From Tetragonia tetragonoides (lineage: Eukaryota; Streptophyta; Magnoliopsida; Caryophyllales; Aizoaceae): DNA of 64,000 bases. The notes beneath the pieces were generated by a model. It had not been told where the DNA came from. It saw nothing but the letters and a program-made list of their open reading frames with translations, and did not search any database. The position numbers and the translations under genes are program-made. The DNA is taken from assembly GCA_038025085.1 (NCBI GenBank), contig CM076153.1:15475001-15539000 (forward strand), given 5' to 3'. Below, one piece after another: positions 48,801 to 59,259 of the stretch (the stretch's first letter is position 1; the number at the start of each line of letters is the position of its first letter).

Positions 48801-50410
48801 CTTCTCCGAAGTAAACCTGACCATGCCCTAGTTGAAATGTCAGATGGTTTTCAGGCTGAATTGGCTTTGCATTTCTTGAAGGTTTGATTGCAATCTTGAC
48901 TGAGACCTCTGGTATTCATTATTTTTGGCCCTCTTGTCATGTTCACCAATTCTATGGTAGCCTTGGAAGATATGACCTGCAGCAAATCATCGGTAGCTTA
49001 TTAAAGCATACACTCCCCCCCCCCCCCCCCTTTTCTGATGGGCAATGGCCAAATAATACCACTCTTTCTAGTTCAGGCCATGTGCCGAATTTGGTCACAT
49101 TTCCTAATATAGTTGTGAGTCGTGCTTGACTTCCAAATAATAGGCCCTCGCCAAGGCTTTTAGGTAAAAGGTATTTCGTGGGGAAAGTGACGTTTATTCT
49201 GGGACTGTTTATAATCTTCTCCGCCTTAACATGTCTGACAATAAACTCTCATGTTCTATACTTCCTTTTATGTGTAGAGCTGGCAAATTTTGAGGTTAGA
49301 TATAAATGGGTTGAAAAATGCTTCGTTCAAACTTAACCATGTAAAAACGCGTTGAAAACCCCAACCATAAAGCAACCTGTTTAGTGGGCTAAGATTGAAC
49401 CTCTTCAACTCATTTAACTATTTAAGTTATATCTTGTTCATTATATCTTGTTCATGAAAAAAACAAAGTTCATATAGAAAAGAGAAAAATAACATTTAAA
49501 TTTCAAAAGAACTGCATATTGGTAAAATGAATTTGTGGGTCAAGAAAAGTTAATGTTTGTCAATGATTTTCAATCATTTAAGTTGTTTATATGTGTGGAC
49601 TTTCAAAATAATTTTACAGATATTCAATTAACTGGTGTGGGGCAGATTAACCCTGAGGGGGTATAGTAAGACCTATGAGATTAATTCCAGAGGTCCCATA
49701 TTCGAGTCCCCTCAGGGCCATTGGATGTTTTCCTGGTCGTTAACTTCATGGCCCATGGGATTAGTCAAGCTAAGCTTGAACAACCATGTTATCTAAAAAA
49801 AAAAAGGGTTTGGGGCAGACTATTTTACGGCTTCAAAACCTCAACACCTAACCTCACCCATTTGATAAATTGTTTTTCTTGTAATTCACTTATTTTGTGT
49901 CAGGTTTGGATTGGGTTGTCGGGTTGGATAAAATTTTGCCGGCACTATTTATGTCATCTTAACTAAAATGCTTTTGGCTGTTGATTGAACATTGGTTCAC
50001 TGTTTCTCCTGTATACATAGGGAGCCCTGTTGTTTGGGAAACGGCTAGAGGTGAACTTCTCCAAGTATCCGAACATAACACCATCACCAGACACCCATGA
50101 TTACCAGAATTCGAATCTCAATCGCTTCAACAGGAATGCTGCAAAGCACTATCGGTATTGTTGTTCTCCTACCAAAATGATTCACCTGTCTAGTGTTCCT
50201 GAAGACATAAGCGAGGAAGAGATTGTAGACCTCATGGAGGAACATGGTATAGCAGTCAGCACCAAGATTTTTGAGGCAAATGGTAAAAAGCAAATATTGG
50301 TTCAATTTGAGACTGAAGAACAGGCAACTGAAGCCCTTGTCTGCAAGCATGCTACTTCGGTCTGTGGATCAGTCATTCGAATCTCCTTCTCCCAATCGCA
50401 AGCCACTTAA
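42813..50410 (+). CDS. PTB3: Polypyrimidine tract-binding protein homolog 3
   Basis: Fourteen coding exons join in frame: 42813-42869, 42972-43043, 43266-43342, 44511-44589, 46634-46766, 46996-47060, 47140-47189, 47299-47340, 47435-47486, 47630-47687, 47774-47787, 48543-48647, 48738-48881 and 50021-50410. They give 445 residues plus TAA, close to the roughly 430 of Arabidopsis PTB3 (At1g43190). All introns are GT-AG, and exon 11 is only 14 nt. Four RRMs are visible: about 6-85 (KVIHVRNV), 100-180 (RILLVSIHH), 257-333 (CTVIVSNLNPD) and 363-443 (KMIHLSSVPED). A Gly/Pro/Ala-rich linker follows RRM2. Plant PTBs bind pyrimidine-rich RNA and regulate alternative splicing; PTB3 is partly cytoplasmic. 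Introns contain a SINE-in-hAT insertion and a tandem duplication. A possible 3' UTR intron starts about 45 nt after the stop. Confidence 0.95.
45360..45575 (+). repeat. Tandem duplication of about 124 bp in PTB intron 4
   Basis: CTTGGTTCTTATGAGGGATT and the following GTGAAAGTTGAACAAT block recur about 124 bp downstream with few changes. A second shared block, GTGGCCATGGTAA(C/T)TC, follows in each copy. Confidence 0.8.
49014..49031. repeat. C-tract in PTB last intron
   Basis: A run of 17-18 C in the intron between PTB exons 13 and 14. Confidence 0.85.
49275..49947. mobile_element. Non-autonomous hAT element in the last PTB intron
   Basis: The left end TAGAGCTGGCAAATTTT and right end AAATTTTGCCGGCACTA form short imperfect inverted repeats. 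They are flanked by the 8-bp duplication TTTATGTG/TTTATGTC (49267-49274 and 49948-49955; 7 of 8 identical). Subterminal GGGTTG/GGGTC repeats resemble the elements at 54021 and 59827. It is itself interrupted by a SINE. Confidence 0.8.
49650..49806 (+). mobile_element. tRNA-derived SINE nested in the hAT element
   Basis: A 157-bp element with box A-like TAGTAAGACC and box B-like ATTCGAGTCCC, ending in an A12 tail. It is flanked by a 16-bp duplication, GGTGTGGGGCAGATTA (49634-49649) and GGTTTGGGGCAGACTA (49807-49822), with two mismatches. The 3' body matches 5637-5705. Confidence 0.85.
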
Positions 50411-51490
50411 AAGAGATTCATTACATAGGCTTGAAGATCGTTCTTTGCAGTCTGGTACGCTTGCCTTGTGTTTCGTAACCCTCTGGTTTCTAATTATTAC
50501 CGTTTATCTTGTTTATGCCTTGCATAATCTTTGTACCCTCTTGAATTTGATGAATTTCTGTCGTACCTGTTAATTTGATTCTGTTTTTGGTTTACTAGGT
50601 GTATTGACATTTCTCACATTCCACCGGCAGCGGACGATTATGTAGGTGTGCTCTTATTACTTCCGAGGCTGCAACAGGTTTCCAGGCGTCCTCAATACGT
50701 GCTCATATTTGAGCCAGATGTCGCTGTGTGTGATTTCTCAGACCTTGCATTTCTCTCAAAGTTCTGTCTAAGAGGCATAGAGAAGATCGCTGAGATGAAT
50801 GCTTTGAATTGTTGGATCTTCGTCCTGCTTGTCTTCTTGATCCCAAGATAATCGTCATTATCCTTTCTATTCAATGCTGTTTTAACAGTGTGCCATTTCC
50901 TGCTATTGTATCATCTTTGTTTTTCCTTCACTTCTCATATCGCGGTATCGTTTCTCCATGTTATGTTCTTCAATGTGCATGCCTTTTTGAAGTGCAGCGA
51001 TCATTTAGATTTGTTCCCAGGTTGATGGTCATTGGTGTGGGATCAATGGAAGTGTGGTAATTGTTGATGGCTACAGTTCGGAGTTTGGTATTATTTATCG
51101 GTAGTCAAATGTGTACTGAAACTCTTTGCTTCTGTCGCGTTCTTTGGTCTTAATAGTTATGGCTACATTGGTGTTTGAGGGTATTGCTGGAAGAATCGAG
51201 TCGAGCTCATAACTTCAGATTATGTTAGCAAACCTTTAGAAAATGCTCATCTTGGATACATTCTCACTAATTTTATCACTGAAACGTCGTTTCTATCAAT
51301 GGAATTGCACAACTTCTCAATAGCTCTATCAATAAGATATACAAAGAGTTCAGTTGCAAAAGAGTTGATTAGGATCCAAATTCCAAGCGCAAGATTATAG
51401 AATTTAGGTTCTCTTGCGAAAAAGAACAAAAAAAACAACTTTTTCAAAAATGTTTAAAAAAAAAAAAAAAGGTTTTTGTGGGTCTCTCGA
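50411..51490 (+). other. PTB 3' UTR and downstream flank
   Basis: Untranslated sequence. A possible intron runs from a GT at about 50456 to an AG at about 50599. No further gene recognised. Confidence 0.45.
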
Positions 51491-51508
51491 AAACAGTCTC
51501 TTTACTAT

Positions 51509-51632
51509 GTGACTAGTAGGGGTAAGATTGCGTACATCTGGACCTTCCCAAACCCTCAAACGTGTTGTGTTGTTGTTGTGTTGTTCTCGAAAAATATTTA
51601 CTGGGTTGTTGTTGTTGTTGTGTTGTTCTCGA
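51509..51632 (+). mobile_element. SINE 3' tail with TTG repeats
   Basis: GGGGTAAGATTGCGTACATC, then CCTTCCCAAACCC and TTG-rich runs, follows the order of TS-type SINE tails. The TGTTGTTCTCGAAAAATA unit occurs twice. The head is missing or unrecognised. Confidence 0.5.
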
Positions 51633-51867
51633 AAAATAACAATTGAGGTCTCCCCCTCCCCTTATTTGGACGAGGAAAAAGTGTGAGTAAGAATATGTAC
51701 TCCTTCTGTCCTATTATATAAGTTATTTTAGAAAAAAAAAAATTCCCATAATATAAGTCATTTAAGAGTTTCAATAAAGCATTATTTATTTTTCACCCAT
51801 TTTACTCTTATTTCACATTACTTCATTAATTGTTCACTTTTTTTTATCGAACCTAAAGTCAAAGGGT

Positions 51868-52568
51868 CTAGCCTTCTTTTCTCTCTCTAAAAACCCTAGC
51901 CTTCATCACAAAAGTATTTTTCAGGCCGAAAATGATTGATTTTTTTTTTTTTTTTTTTTACCATTCTGAGCCTGCAATCTTTGTTTTTATTGTCTTTCTT
52001 TGTTGTTTACTTTAGTTTTAGTAATAATAGTTAGTTTTTGATAATTTTGTTTAGTTTTAATAAGTTTGTCTCTCCGTTTGTGGGAGTAGTTTTATCCCTT
52101 TTTATGAGATCTTTACTCTCTTCTATCACATAATCTTCTAAAGGCGGCCTCAAGGGGAGACCTCTCATACAAGCATGATGTCATGTCGACGTCATGCTTA
52201 TATATAGAGGTAGCCTCACCTTGAGGCCGCCTTATACGAAACTTACTGCTCTTCTATTGTAAGAGTTTTATGGTTTTGCGGGAATGAAGATCCGAAAAGT
52301 TGTACAGATTTCTACTTCAACGAAGCTATACCAACCGACGAGATCTTCGTTAGAAAAGATGTTATTCTCGATTATTAACATGGTTGGATTTCTACCATGG
52401 TTTGTGAGCCGAGCATTAGAAGCGAAATTAGTGAGTTGAAGAAGAAATTTGTACTGTTATTTTAGATCTTTCATTGTTTAGGAATGATTATTGTTGTATA
52501 TGCCGCTATTAAGCTATCAATCAATGATAATTCTCCCCTCTCTGTTTCCAACGCTTAAAAAAAAAAAT
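51868..52568 (+). mobile_element. polyA retroposon with a long internal hairpin
   Basis: A 701-bp insertion flanked by the exact 15-bp duplication CTAAAGTCAAAGGGT (51853-51867 and 52569-52583) and ending in an A11 run. The start is pyrimidine-rich with an AAACCCTAG motif, like plant LINE 5' UTRs. It has no RT or other recognised protein domain, so it is probably a SINE or truncated LINE derivative. A 93-nt hairpin lies at 52141-52233. Confidence 0.88.
52141..52233 (+). repeat. Long hairpin, miRNA-precursor-like
   Basis: The outer arms AAGGCGGCCTCAAGG and CCTTGAGGCCGCCTT are perfectly complementary. Inner paired blocks CCTCT/AGAGG and AAGCATGATGTC/GACGTCATGCTT (with one G-U) close on the loop ATGTC. 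Together they make a roughly 93-nt fold. Confidence 0.85.
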
Positions 52569-52809
52569 CTAAAGTCAAAGGGTAATCCAGTAAATGAAAC
52601 TATTTTTGTTAAAATGTGAAACTATTTAATGACTTTATTAATTCTTGTGCAAAAATCTTAAATACCCTATATAAGGAGACGGAGGAAGTGATAATTTCTA
52701 CACTATTCAACATGCTAATTGCCATTTTGGTGACGAATCAAACTGATGCGTCAAATTTATGTTTGTCCCTTTATTTCATCTTTGTGCACTTAGATTGCTC
52801 GAATTATTT

Positions 52810-53339
52810 TTTTTAGAGAAAAATTAAATTCATTCATAATAATAGGCCATACGGCATCTACAAACGAAATCAGAAACAACAAGATGTAATTCTAAAACAT
52901 CAAATAACATTCGAGTAATAAAGCTATTCAGCATGGTAGATTCGACGAGTCCGAACGGTCTCCTTTCAATCGCTGTTTTCCATATTACAGCCTTTTCGCA
53001 GAGGGGCCTGTCGCCATAGCTTTGTTGAACGTACAAATCTGACATCGTAGAAAGCCTCTTGAAGAAGATGATTTGAAGTACCGCCATATGAATAACGAAA
53101 TATAAAATAAACAGTACTCTCACAAAAGGAGAGAGAATTATATCCTAAAATTGGGACAAACTAACTCTCACAAGAGGAGAGACTGATTTTATTACCAACA
53201 ACGAAACTGAAAACTAAACAGAATGAAAAAGCTAGAAGGATTGGGGCTTACTATCAGCGATTCGCTGATGGCAGCCCCTAAATCACAAAAATAAGGTTAG
53301 AGTTTTTTTAGAGAGAGGAGAGAGGAAGAAGGGGGGCGG
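52810..53339 (-). mobile_element. Non-LTR retroposon, minus orientation
   Basis: A 530-bp insertion flanked by an exact 21-bp duplication (52789-52809 and 53340-53360, starting CTTAGATTGCTCG). It has a T-rich left end (a polyA on the minus strand) and a pyrimidine-rich right end read on the minus strand. No protein domain recognised. Confidence 0.88.
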
Positions 53340-53572
53340 CTTAGATTGCTCGAATTATTTGATCTCTTCACAACATGTCGAAACTTATTTGATAATTGTC
53401 ATTTTGGTTCCTCCTATCTGATTAAGTGTATAAATTATCTCTCCTTTGTTTTTACAAATGTATTATGGTTAATAAAAATTTCACTACATATTTACACACA
53501 ATTCAGATCATTTCAACATAAATGATAAAATTTATAGTTTTGTTGTTTCGATACTAAACCGGATAGTATTAA

Positions 53573-53739
53573 GGTCATGTTCTTTTCGTCGTCTTCATGC
53601 TACATTTCGTTCCTTTCCTTTTCACGTCGTTTCGTTTCGTTCCGCATTCTGTACTTCATTTTGTTTCACATTTTGTTTCATTATCCGCGTCGTACCATTC
53701 CATCCCTTTCCATACCAATTCGTTGAAGAGAACATGGCC
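53573..53739. mobile_element. Tourist-like MITE (tentative)
   Basis: The inverted ends GGTCATGTTCTTTTCG and (complement) GGCCATGTTCTCTTCAAC are flanked by TAA and TAT. The interior is rich in TTTCGTT-type repeats. 167 bp, noncoding. Confidence 0.5.
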
Positions 53740-54020
53740 TATGTGAAATTCAATTCACCAAAGTTCACTTCAATTCAAAGATCTTCTCTTTTGGGGTTTT
53801 TAGAAAATTGCGGTGATTTGGTAAGTGTGCTATTTAGAGTTGAGCTGAATTAAAGTAAACTGAACTGAACACGAGTGAATTGAGCAGACCACCACTTAAT
53901 ACGTGAAACAATATGTATATTGTTTAACTGAAATCAGTGACCTAACATAATAAACTTTAAAGAATACACCAATCCTCTCTCAGTCCCAATTCAATAGAAC
54001 CCTAAAGAGGAAATCATAAT

Positions 54021-54554
54021 TAGAGGTGACTATTGGGCGGATCGGGTTGGATTGGGTTGGGTCGTTTCGATTTTGGGTCATATCAGGTTTGAGTTCATTC
54101 AGATTACAATGGTAATCGGATCAGGTTGGGTCGGTTCGGATTGTATCGGGTATATGCTTATGTCGGGTTACGGGTCATCTTGGGTCGGGTTAGTTCGGAT
54201 TTCGGTTAAATTAAGTTCGGGTTAGTTCTGATTTTGGGTTATATCAGGTCAAGTTTAGTTCAAGTTTCATAACATATAGAGTTAAAAATAATACGAAAAT
54301 TTCAATTTTATGCGAAAATATTAATAATACTTATTATTTCAAATATGTTTGGTAAATTTTTGATAATTTTGGGATATTATGTCATTATATGTTGGATGTA
54401 TTCAGGTTTTCGGTAGATTTGGTTCATGTTCATTTCGATTTCAAATTGTTTCTGATTGGGTGTTTTCGAGTTCGGGTCTATTCGGATAACGAGTACACTC
54501 GGGTGTCGGGCGAGTCCGAAATCTGTCGGTTTGGGTCGGGTTTTGGTAGCTCTA
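54021..54554. mobile_element. Non-autonomous hAT-like element
   Basis: The ends TAGAGGTGACTATTGGGCGG and (complement) TAGAGCTACCAAAACCCGAC, with many GGGTCGGGTT/CGGGTTAG subterminal repeats, resemble the hAT elements at 49275 and 59827. An 8-bp duplication was not evident. Confidence 0.6.
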
Positions 54555-54665
54555 TCAATATGTATCGGAGAAGTAGCTTATTTGATATGTTTATGTCACC
54601 TAATTTAGGTGCATGTAATGATTTGCTTTTTGGGGGGTGGGGATGGTTGAAGATATTTTCTTTAA

Positions 54666-54857
54666 GGGCGTGCTTAGATTGAAGGTAATTATTAGATAAT
54701 TGATGGAGCAAATTAAAGATTAAAATAAAAAGGTGTGTAATAATTACTTGCCTCTTCACAAAACATAAAACCCACCACTTCCGACATCTCCTATTTTAAT
54801 CTATAATTTGATCTATTATCACCTTAATCATACTCTAAACCCAATCCAAACCTGCCC
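54666..54857. mobile_element. Tourist/Harbinger-like MITE
   Basis: A 192-bp element with inverted ends GGGCGTGCTTAGATTG and (complement) GGGCAGGTTTGGATTG. It is flanked on both sides by the 3-bp duplication TAA typical of PIF/Harbinger elements. Confidence 0.75.
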
Positions 54858-55017
54858 TAAGAGTAGAATAAGAGGTTGTGTTTTTTACTAACTAATATCA
54901 GAATAAAGAGAACCACGTTCATTGACAAATTAAATATCATTTACAATTTGCATCAAATTTCTTAGAATTTCTTTAATGAAGGAATTTTCAAGGTAAGTAT
55001 AAGTCGCGTCTAGAAAC

Positions 55018-55057
<40 letters not shown>

Positions 55058-55278
55058 AAGAAAAACTCTCTCTACTCTTGGCGATCTGGTTGACGGTGCT
55101 AGGGTTTGATGTGAGCTGTGAGATTTACAGCGTCTGTCAGACTTTAAATTGCTCGTTGTGAGTGCTTTTCGATTTCGTGAATCCTCTCTGGATTGGCGTT
55201 GTCTCAGATTACCCGGGTTTTTTTTTTTTTTTTTTTTTTTGTGGACTAGTTTTCTAGTGTTTGGAGTATTACTTCACC

Positions 55279-57216
55279 ATGACGGAACAACTAGTGAAGG
55301 AGTGTGAGAAGTTGAAACTGACTACGGGGGAGGAGACTGTGTTTGTTGTCAAAGGCAAAAAGCTTGCTGGAGGGGACAAACATATTTCATGGAGTTTGGT
55401 TGGACGGTTGTTGACTCCTAAATCGTTTAACAACTATGCTTTCAAGGAGACCATTATGAGCATTTTTCGCCCTAGGGCGGACCTGGTGATCAAGGGAGCT
55501 TGATGCTAGTACTTTTGTATTCTACTCCCTCCGTTCTTTTTTCTCCTACCCACTTTCTTTTTACATCCGTTCTTTTTTCTCCTACCCACTTCCCCTTTTA
55601 GTAATACTTTGAGTACTAAAAGACTCATTTATCCTTGTTTTTTCTTGTCATCATTACTTTCCAACCCCACTTTCAACTCACATTCTCTCTCATGTTAAAG
55701 TAAGGTCAAATAAGGAATTTCTATTCCAAAAGCAACTCTCATTAAACTCCGTGCAAAAAGAAGTGGGTAGGAGAAAAAAGAACGGAGGGAGTAGTTCTTT
55801 AGTGAGGGATTGTGCTTGATCCTGAACCATGGTCGTTTGATAATCACTTGTTGGCCTTGAAGGAGATTAGAGAGACTGACAAGCCAGACGGACTTCGATT
55901 CGTTAAGCCGACGAAGTTCGGGGTGAAGGTCTCGAATATGACGTTTGGGGGTCGAGATCGTGAAACTGCGGAATTCATTGGCAACAAGATCTGTAAGTTT
56001 ATTGATTTTAATCCCTCCTCCGATTTTTGCTAGTCGAAATCTATAAATATTAGAGTGGAAATTGATGTTACCCGTTTTTTCGACGTGGTGTTACCATGGC
56101 GTTCGAAGATACTGTAGGAGATTGGTTGCCTTTTAAATATAAGTTTCCGCCTAATTTTTTTTATGTGTGTGGGATAATTGGGCATATTGAGAAGGAGTGT
56201 GATGCTATGAGTGAGGAGGAGATTAGGGAAGCGGGGAGACTGTATGGGGCCTAGCTTCGTGCTACGCCAAATAACCAAGTATGTAGGCAGTCCATGGCTG
56301 AGCGTGATAAGGCGAAGAAGTTGTTTGAGGGGTTGGGAAAAGTATCAACTGGGTCATACAGGCGTTATTTAACCTTTACTCATAAGTCAGTCGAGTAGAG
56401 CGTGTGTTCCTCGGGTGCTTAGTGAGCCTGATCTGTGTGTGCATGAGGTGGATGTAGGTAGGGTGCAGATTGAAGTGGATGATAGTGAGATGGATGCTTT
56501 GAAAGTGCAACAGGGGGATGAGGGATTGGTTTATGCGCCAATTTTCCCGGTTGATGTGTCATCACAAGTGAATAGGGGCGAGAAAGAAGAAGAAGTTGTG
56601 CATGGGGGTGGTCATCTGACCCTCAATCTGGATAATTTGTCCATTAGGAGGCGGGTGGTATTGGCTGCAGGAGAGAGAAGAGTGATGTTGAGGACAATGT
56701 TACGGAGCAGGGGGCTGCGAAGGACCCTAGTAGATGGTTCCGAATGGCAAGGGCCCAAAGGCTTGGTTGTGTTGATAACGAAATGGTGTCAGAGATAAGT
56801 ATAGGGTAGAGAGATAGGTGACTGGTCCTCGGGATTTTCGGTTGTTTCACGACTGGATTAAAAGTGTTAAGGAAGTCGGTGATGCTGAGGTTTTTCGTTC
56901 ATTTTGTATGTTCTCGTGGGCTATTTGGGAGGCTCGGAAGAAACACATCTTTGAAGGGTTAGTTCGATCTCCTACTGATGTGAGGGATTATGTTTACAAG
57001 CTATTAAGTGAGCTTGACCGGGAGCAGCTTATTCGGCCTCGGGCTCGTAGTGCTGCGCAACACAAACAGACTTGGTCTTCGCCAGGGGCTGGGTTTGTGA
57101 AATTCAATGTGGATGCAAGGCGTTTTGGTGATGTAGGTTATTCGGTTGGCATTGTGTGCATGAATGGAGATGGAGCGCTATTGCTGGCAGCTTCCATGAA
57201 CTTCATTGTGCTTTGA
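55279..57216 (+). pseudogene. LINE ORF remnants (DUF4283, zinc knuckle, RNase H)
   Basis: The open stretch 55261-55503 encodes MTEQLVKECEKLKLTTGEET and the DUF4283 start. 55812-56033 continues it (PEPWSFDNHLLALKE). A frame-shifted part to about 56250 holds a CX2-type knuckle. 56415-56798 is a linker, and 56818-57216 is RNase H-like. Several stops, a MITE insertion and the missing endonuclease/RT show it is dead. Confidence 0.8.
55525..55791. mobile_element. Stowaway-like MITE inside the LINE
   Basis: A 267-bp element with inverted ends CTCCCTCCGTTCTTTTTTCT, bordered by TA on both sides. It interrupts the LINE DUF4283 region. A partial internal repeat of the left end (CCGTTCTTTTTTCTCCTACC) occurs at 55568. 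Confidence 0.93.
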
Positions 57217-57867
57217 GAGACGACGATTGCAGAGGCGGAAGCTGTGGTTCTAGCTCTCCAACTGGCACATACTTACGGTTTTGAGAATATCCAAGTTGAG
57301 ATGGTTAATTTTGGCAGTATTTAGTGCTTTGTGTAATTTAATTAAGGGTCCTAGTTGCTTTAGTTTAGTTATTGAGGATGCTTTGGAACTAGTAGGTTGC
57401 TTTTTCTTGTGTGTCCTGGTTGTTTGTCAAGCGTAGTGGTACATGAGTTAACACATGTGTAACAATGGGAGGTAGGATGTCGGTTTTGAGAATCTTCTTT
57501 CCTGGCCAATGTGGGTATTCCTCTTTGTTTCGATTTGGAGAAATTAATGGAGAATGAATGACCGGTTGATCTTTCCCTCAAAAATAAAAAAGGAAATTCT
57601 TTAATGAAAAAGTAAAAATAAATCCAACGACCTATGCATGGCATGGGCACTAGTGTAATAAAATTAACGTTTAACAATTTTTTAAATTTTTAGTGCGATA
57701 AATCTACTTCATAAATCCTCAAGTTCATTTTATTTAACTAACTGGAGGATTCATGTCCCTCCAATCTATGCTTCTATCAAAAAAACAACTTTATTTTATC
57801 CGTTTTTTCTCATAACAATATTGTCATTACTGTTTATTACTCTTGTAACATGCATGCCACTTTGTTT

Positions 57868-58260
57868 TGATTTACAATCCTAATCAAAATCAATTACCCA
57901 CGTGACAAAATGAAGTTGGTAAAAAACTTTCCATAACAAGTTGTCTTAGAATATAATTATTTTCAATGTTATATCAAATTTTTGTATATTGAGACCGCAC
58001 GAAAAAGAACACGACATGACCAGCGAATGATTGTTAACGAGAGAAAATGAGTCTTTTACGGTTCTACCAGCGGATGAATGTTAACGAGTCTGGTCAACAC
58101 CAGCAAATTCTAAGCCTGACTTGTTGGACCGACTCGGTTATGTGCTCTCTGATAATTGAGGGAGGTGTTGGAGAAATATCATTTGGACAGCGGTAGCCGA
58201 GAGTACGAGTTATTGGTACACCTGCGAGATTCGTGTTGTTTCATCGTTAACTTGTTTTCG
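57868..58260 (+). pseudogene. Copy 1 of a tandem unknown-family exon
   Basis: It shares with copy 2 an upstream block (CAAAATCAATTAC...GACAAAATG) and the exon blocks TGTTAACGAG, CTGGTCAACACCAG and ACTTGTTGGACYGAC. The reading frame is broken by stops. I do not recognise the protein family. Confidence 0.55.
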
Positions 58261-58529
58261 ATTGCCCTCTTAACCCTCTTCTGATACCTTTCATTAAAGG
58301 CTTGATACCAAAAAACCAAGTAAGTTGGCATTTTTTAATTTTGTCAATCATTCTAATTAGTATTTTGTTAAAAAGTATTTTTTTTTTTTCTCAATTTTGA
58401 TCTATATTTTTATTTCATGAGTTTGACATTGAACTTTGCTCACTCGATCTGATTGTGAAGAAGTCTGTCTCGGTTGTAGGTTAGTAAAGAAGCCTGAATC
58501 TTTTTATTTTTTCATTGTATTGAGTTTCG

Positions 58530-58975
58530 AATTACCATCATAATCAAAATCAATTACACATGACAAAATGGAGTTAGTAAGACACTTTTCATAACAAATT
58601 GTCTTGGAATATAATTATCTTCAACACAACATCACCCCACACCACACAACACGACTTAATGTTTTTTGTTTTTTTTTTTCTTTTCATTTTGGCATAGTTA
58701 CTGTTGACATTACAGAGTTATTCCACATCTTCTACCAGCCGCTGATTGTTAACGAGACTGGTCAACACCAGGAAACTCTAAGGATGACTTGTTGGACTGA
58801 CGACAAAACTAGTAAATTCTGGGACAATGACAGCGAAAGGGTGTATGGTGGGTTAGTGATTATTGATTCCAGCTCTGGATTTCTTGATATCACAACGAAA
58901 GTTAAAAATGACTCCTTTCGATTATTTTTCCCAGGTATCCTCGATTGCACTGTTCAAGTAAACATCGAACCATAA
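58530..58975 (+). CDS. Copy 2 of a tandem unknown-family gene, exon with open frame
   Basis: From a probable 3' splice site (pyrimidine run then TTTTGGCATAG, ending near 58697) a frame stays open to TAA/TGA-type stop at 58973-58975. It encodes about 92 residues, with VTVDITELFHIFYQPLIVNE, then ETLRMTCWTDD, a DSERVYGGLVIIDSSSGF stretch and an end VQVNIEP. This looks like a terminal exon. The upstream block (58530-58620) is shared with copy 1. The family is not recognised and no upstream coding exon was identified, so it may be a gene fragment. Confidence 0.45.
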
Positions 58976-59259
58976 TTCCGATGTATTGAGTTTTCTATAT
59001 CACAAATGTTAGCTAGTTCATTTTTGTTATGTTGATGGTGATTTTTGGGGCGTGAAATTTGAACAATTTGATTGGTGGGTAAGATTTTCATTTTTTAATA
59101 TGATTGGTGGGCGTGAAATGAATGTCACTGTTGCACACAAGATCACTTTGTTGGTCAGTGATCCTGTGGCGATTCTTGCCCATTACTCGCACAGATTTGT
59201 TGTTTACTATTCTTTAGTCTTTTATTTCTCATTTGGAGTTTTGATTATTGATAGAACTG

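Larger units (their letters stand above)
51700..52688. mobile_element. Stowaway-like MITE split by a retroposon
   Basis: The left part (51700-51867) and right part (52569-52688) match the family at 1006-1277: CTCC(C/T)TC(C/T)GTCC end, ATATAAGTCATTT, CCATTTTACTCTTATTTCACAT and the inverted right end. The left flank is TA and the right flank TG. A polyA retroposon separates the two parts. Confidence 0.88.
54981..57593 (+). mobile_element. LINE remnant lacking endonuclease and RT
   Basis: Flanked by the 15-bp duplication AATTTCTTTAATGAA (54966-54980) and AAATTCTTTAATGAA (57594-57608), with one mismatch. The 5' UTR holds A-rich (55019-55055) and T-rich (55219-55240) runs. The ORF1-type DUF4283 region follows (55279-56250), interrupted by a Stowaway MITE. 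It shows the WSLVGRLLT, LDPEPWSFD and zinc-knuckle CGIIGHIEKEC motifs. A C-terminal RNase H-like segment (56818-57216; FVKFNVDARRFG, GIVCMNGDGALLLAAS) is then seen. The endonuclease and RT regions normally between these are missing. It ends in a short A-rich tail. Confidence 0.85.
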
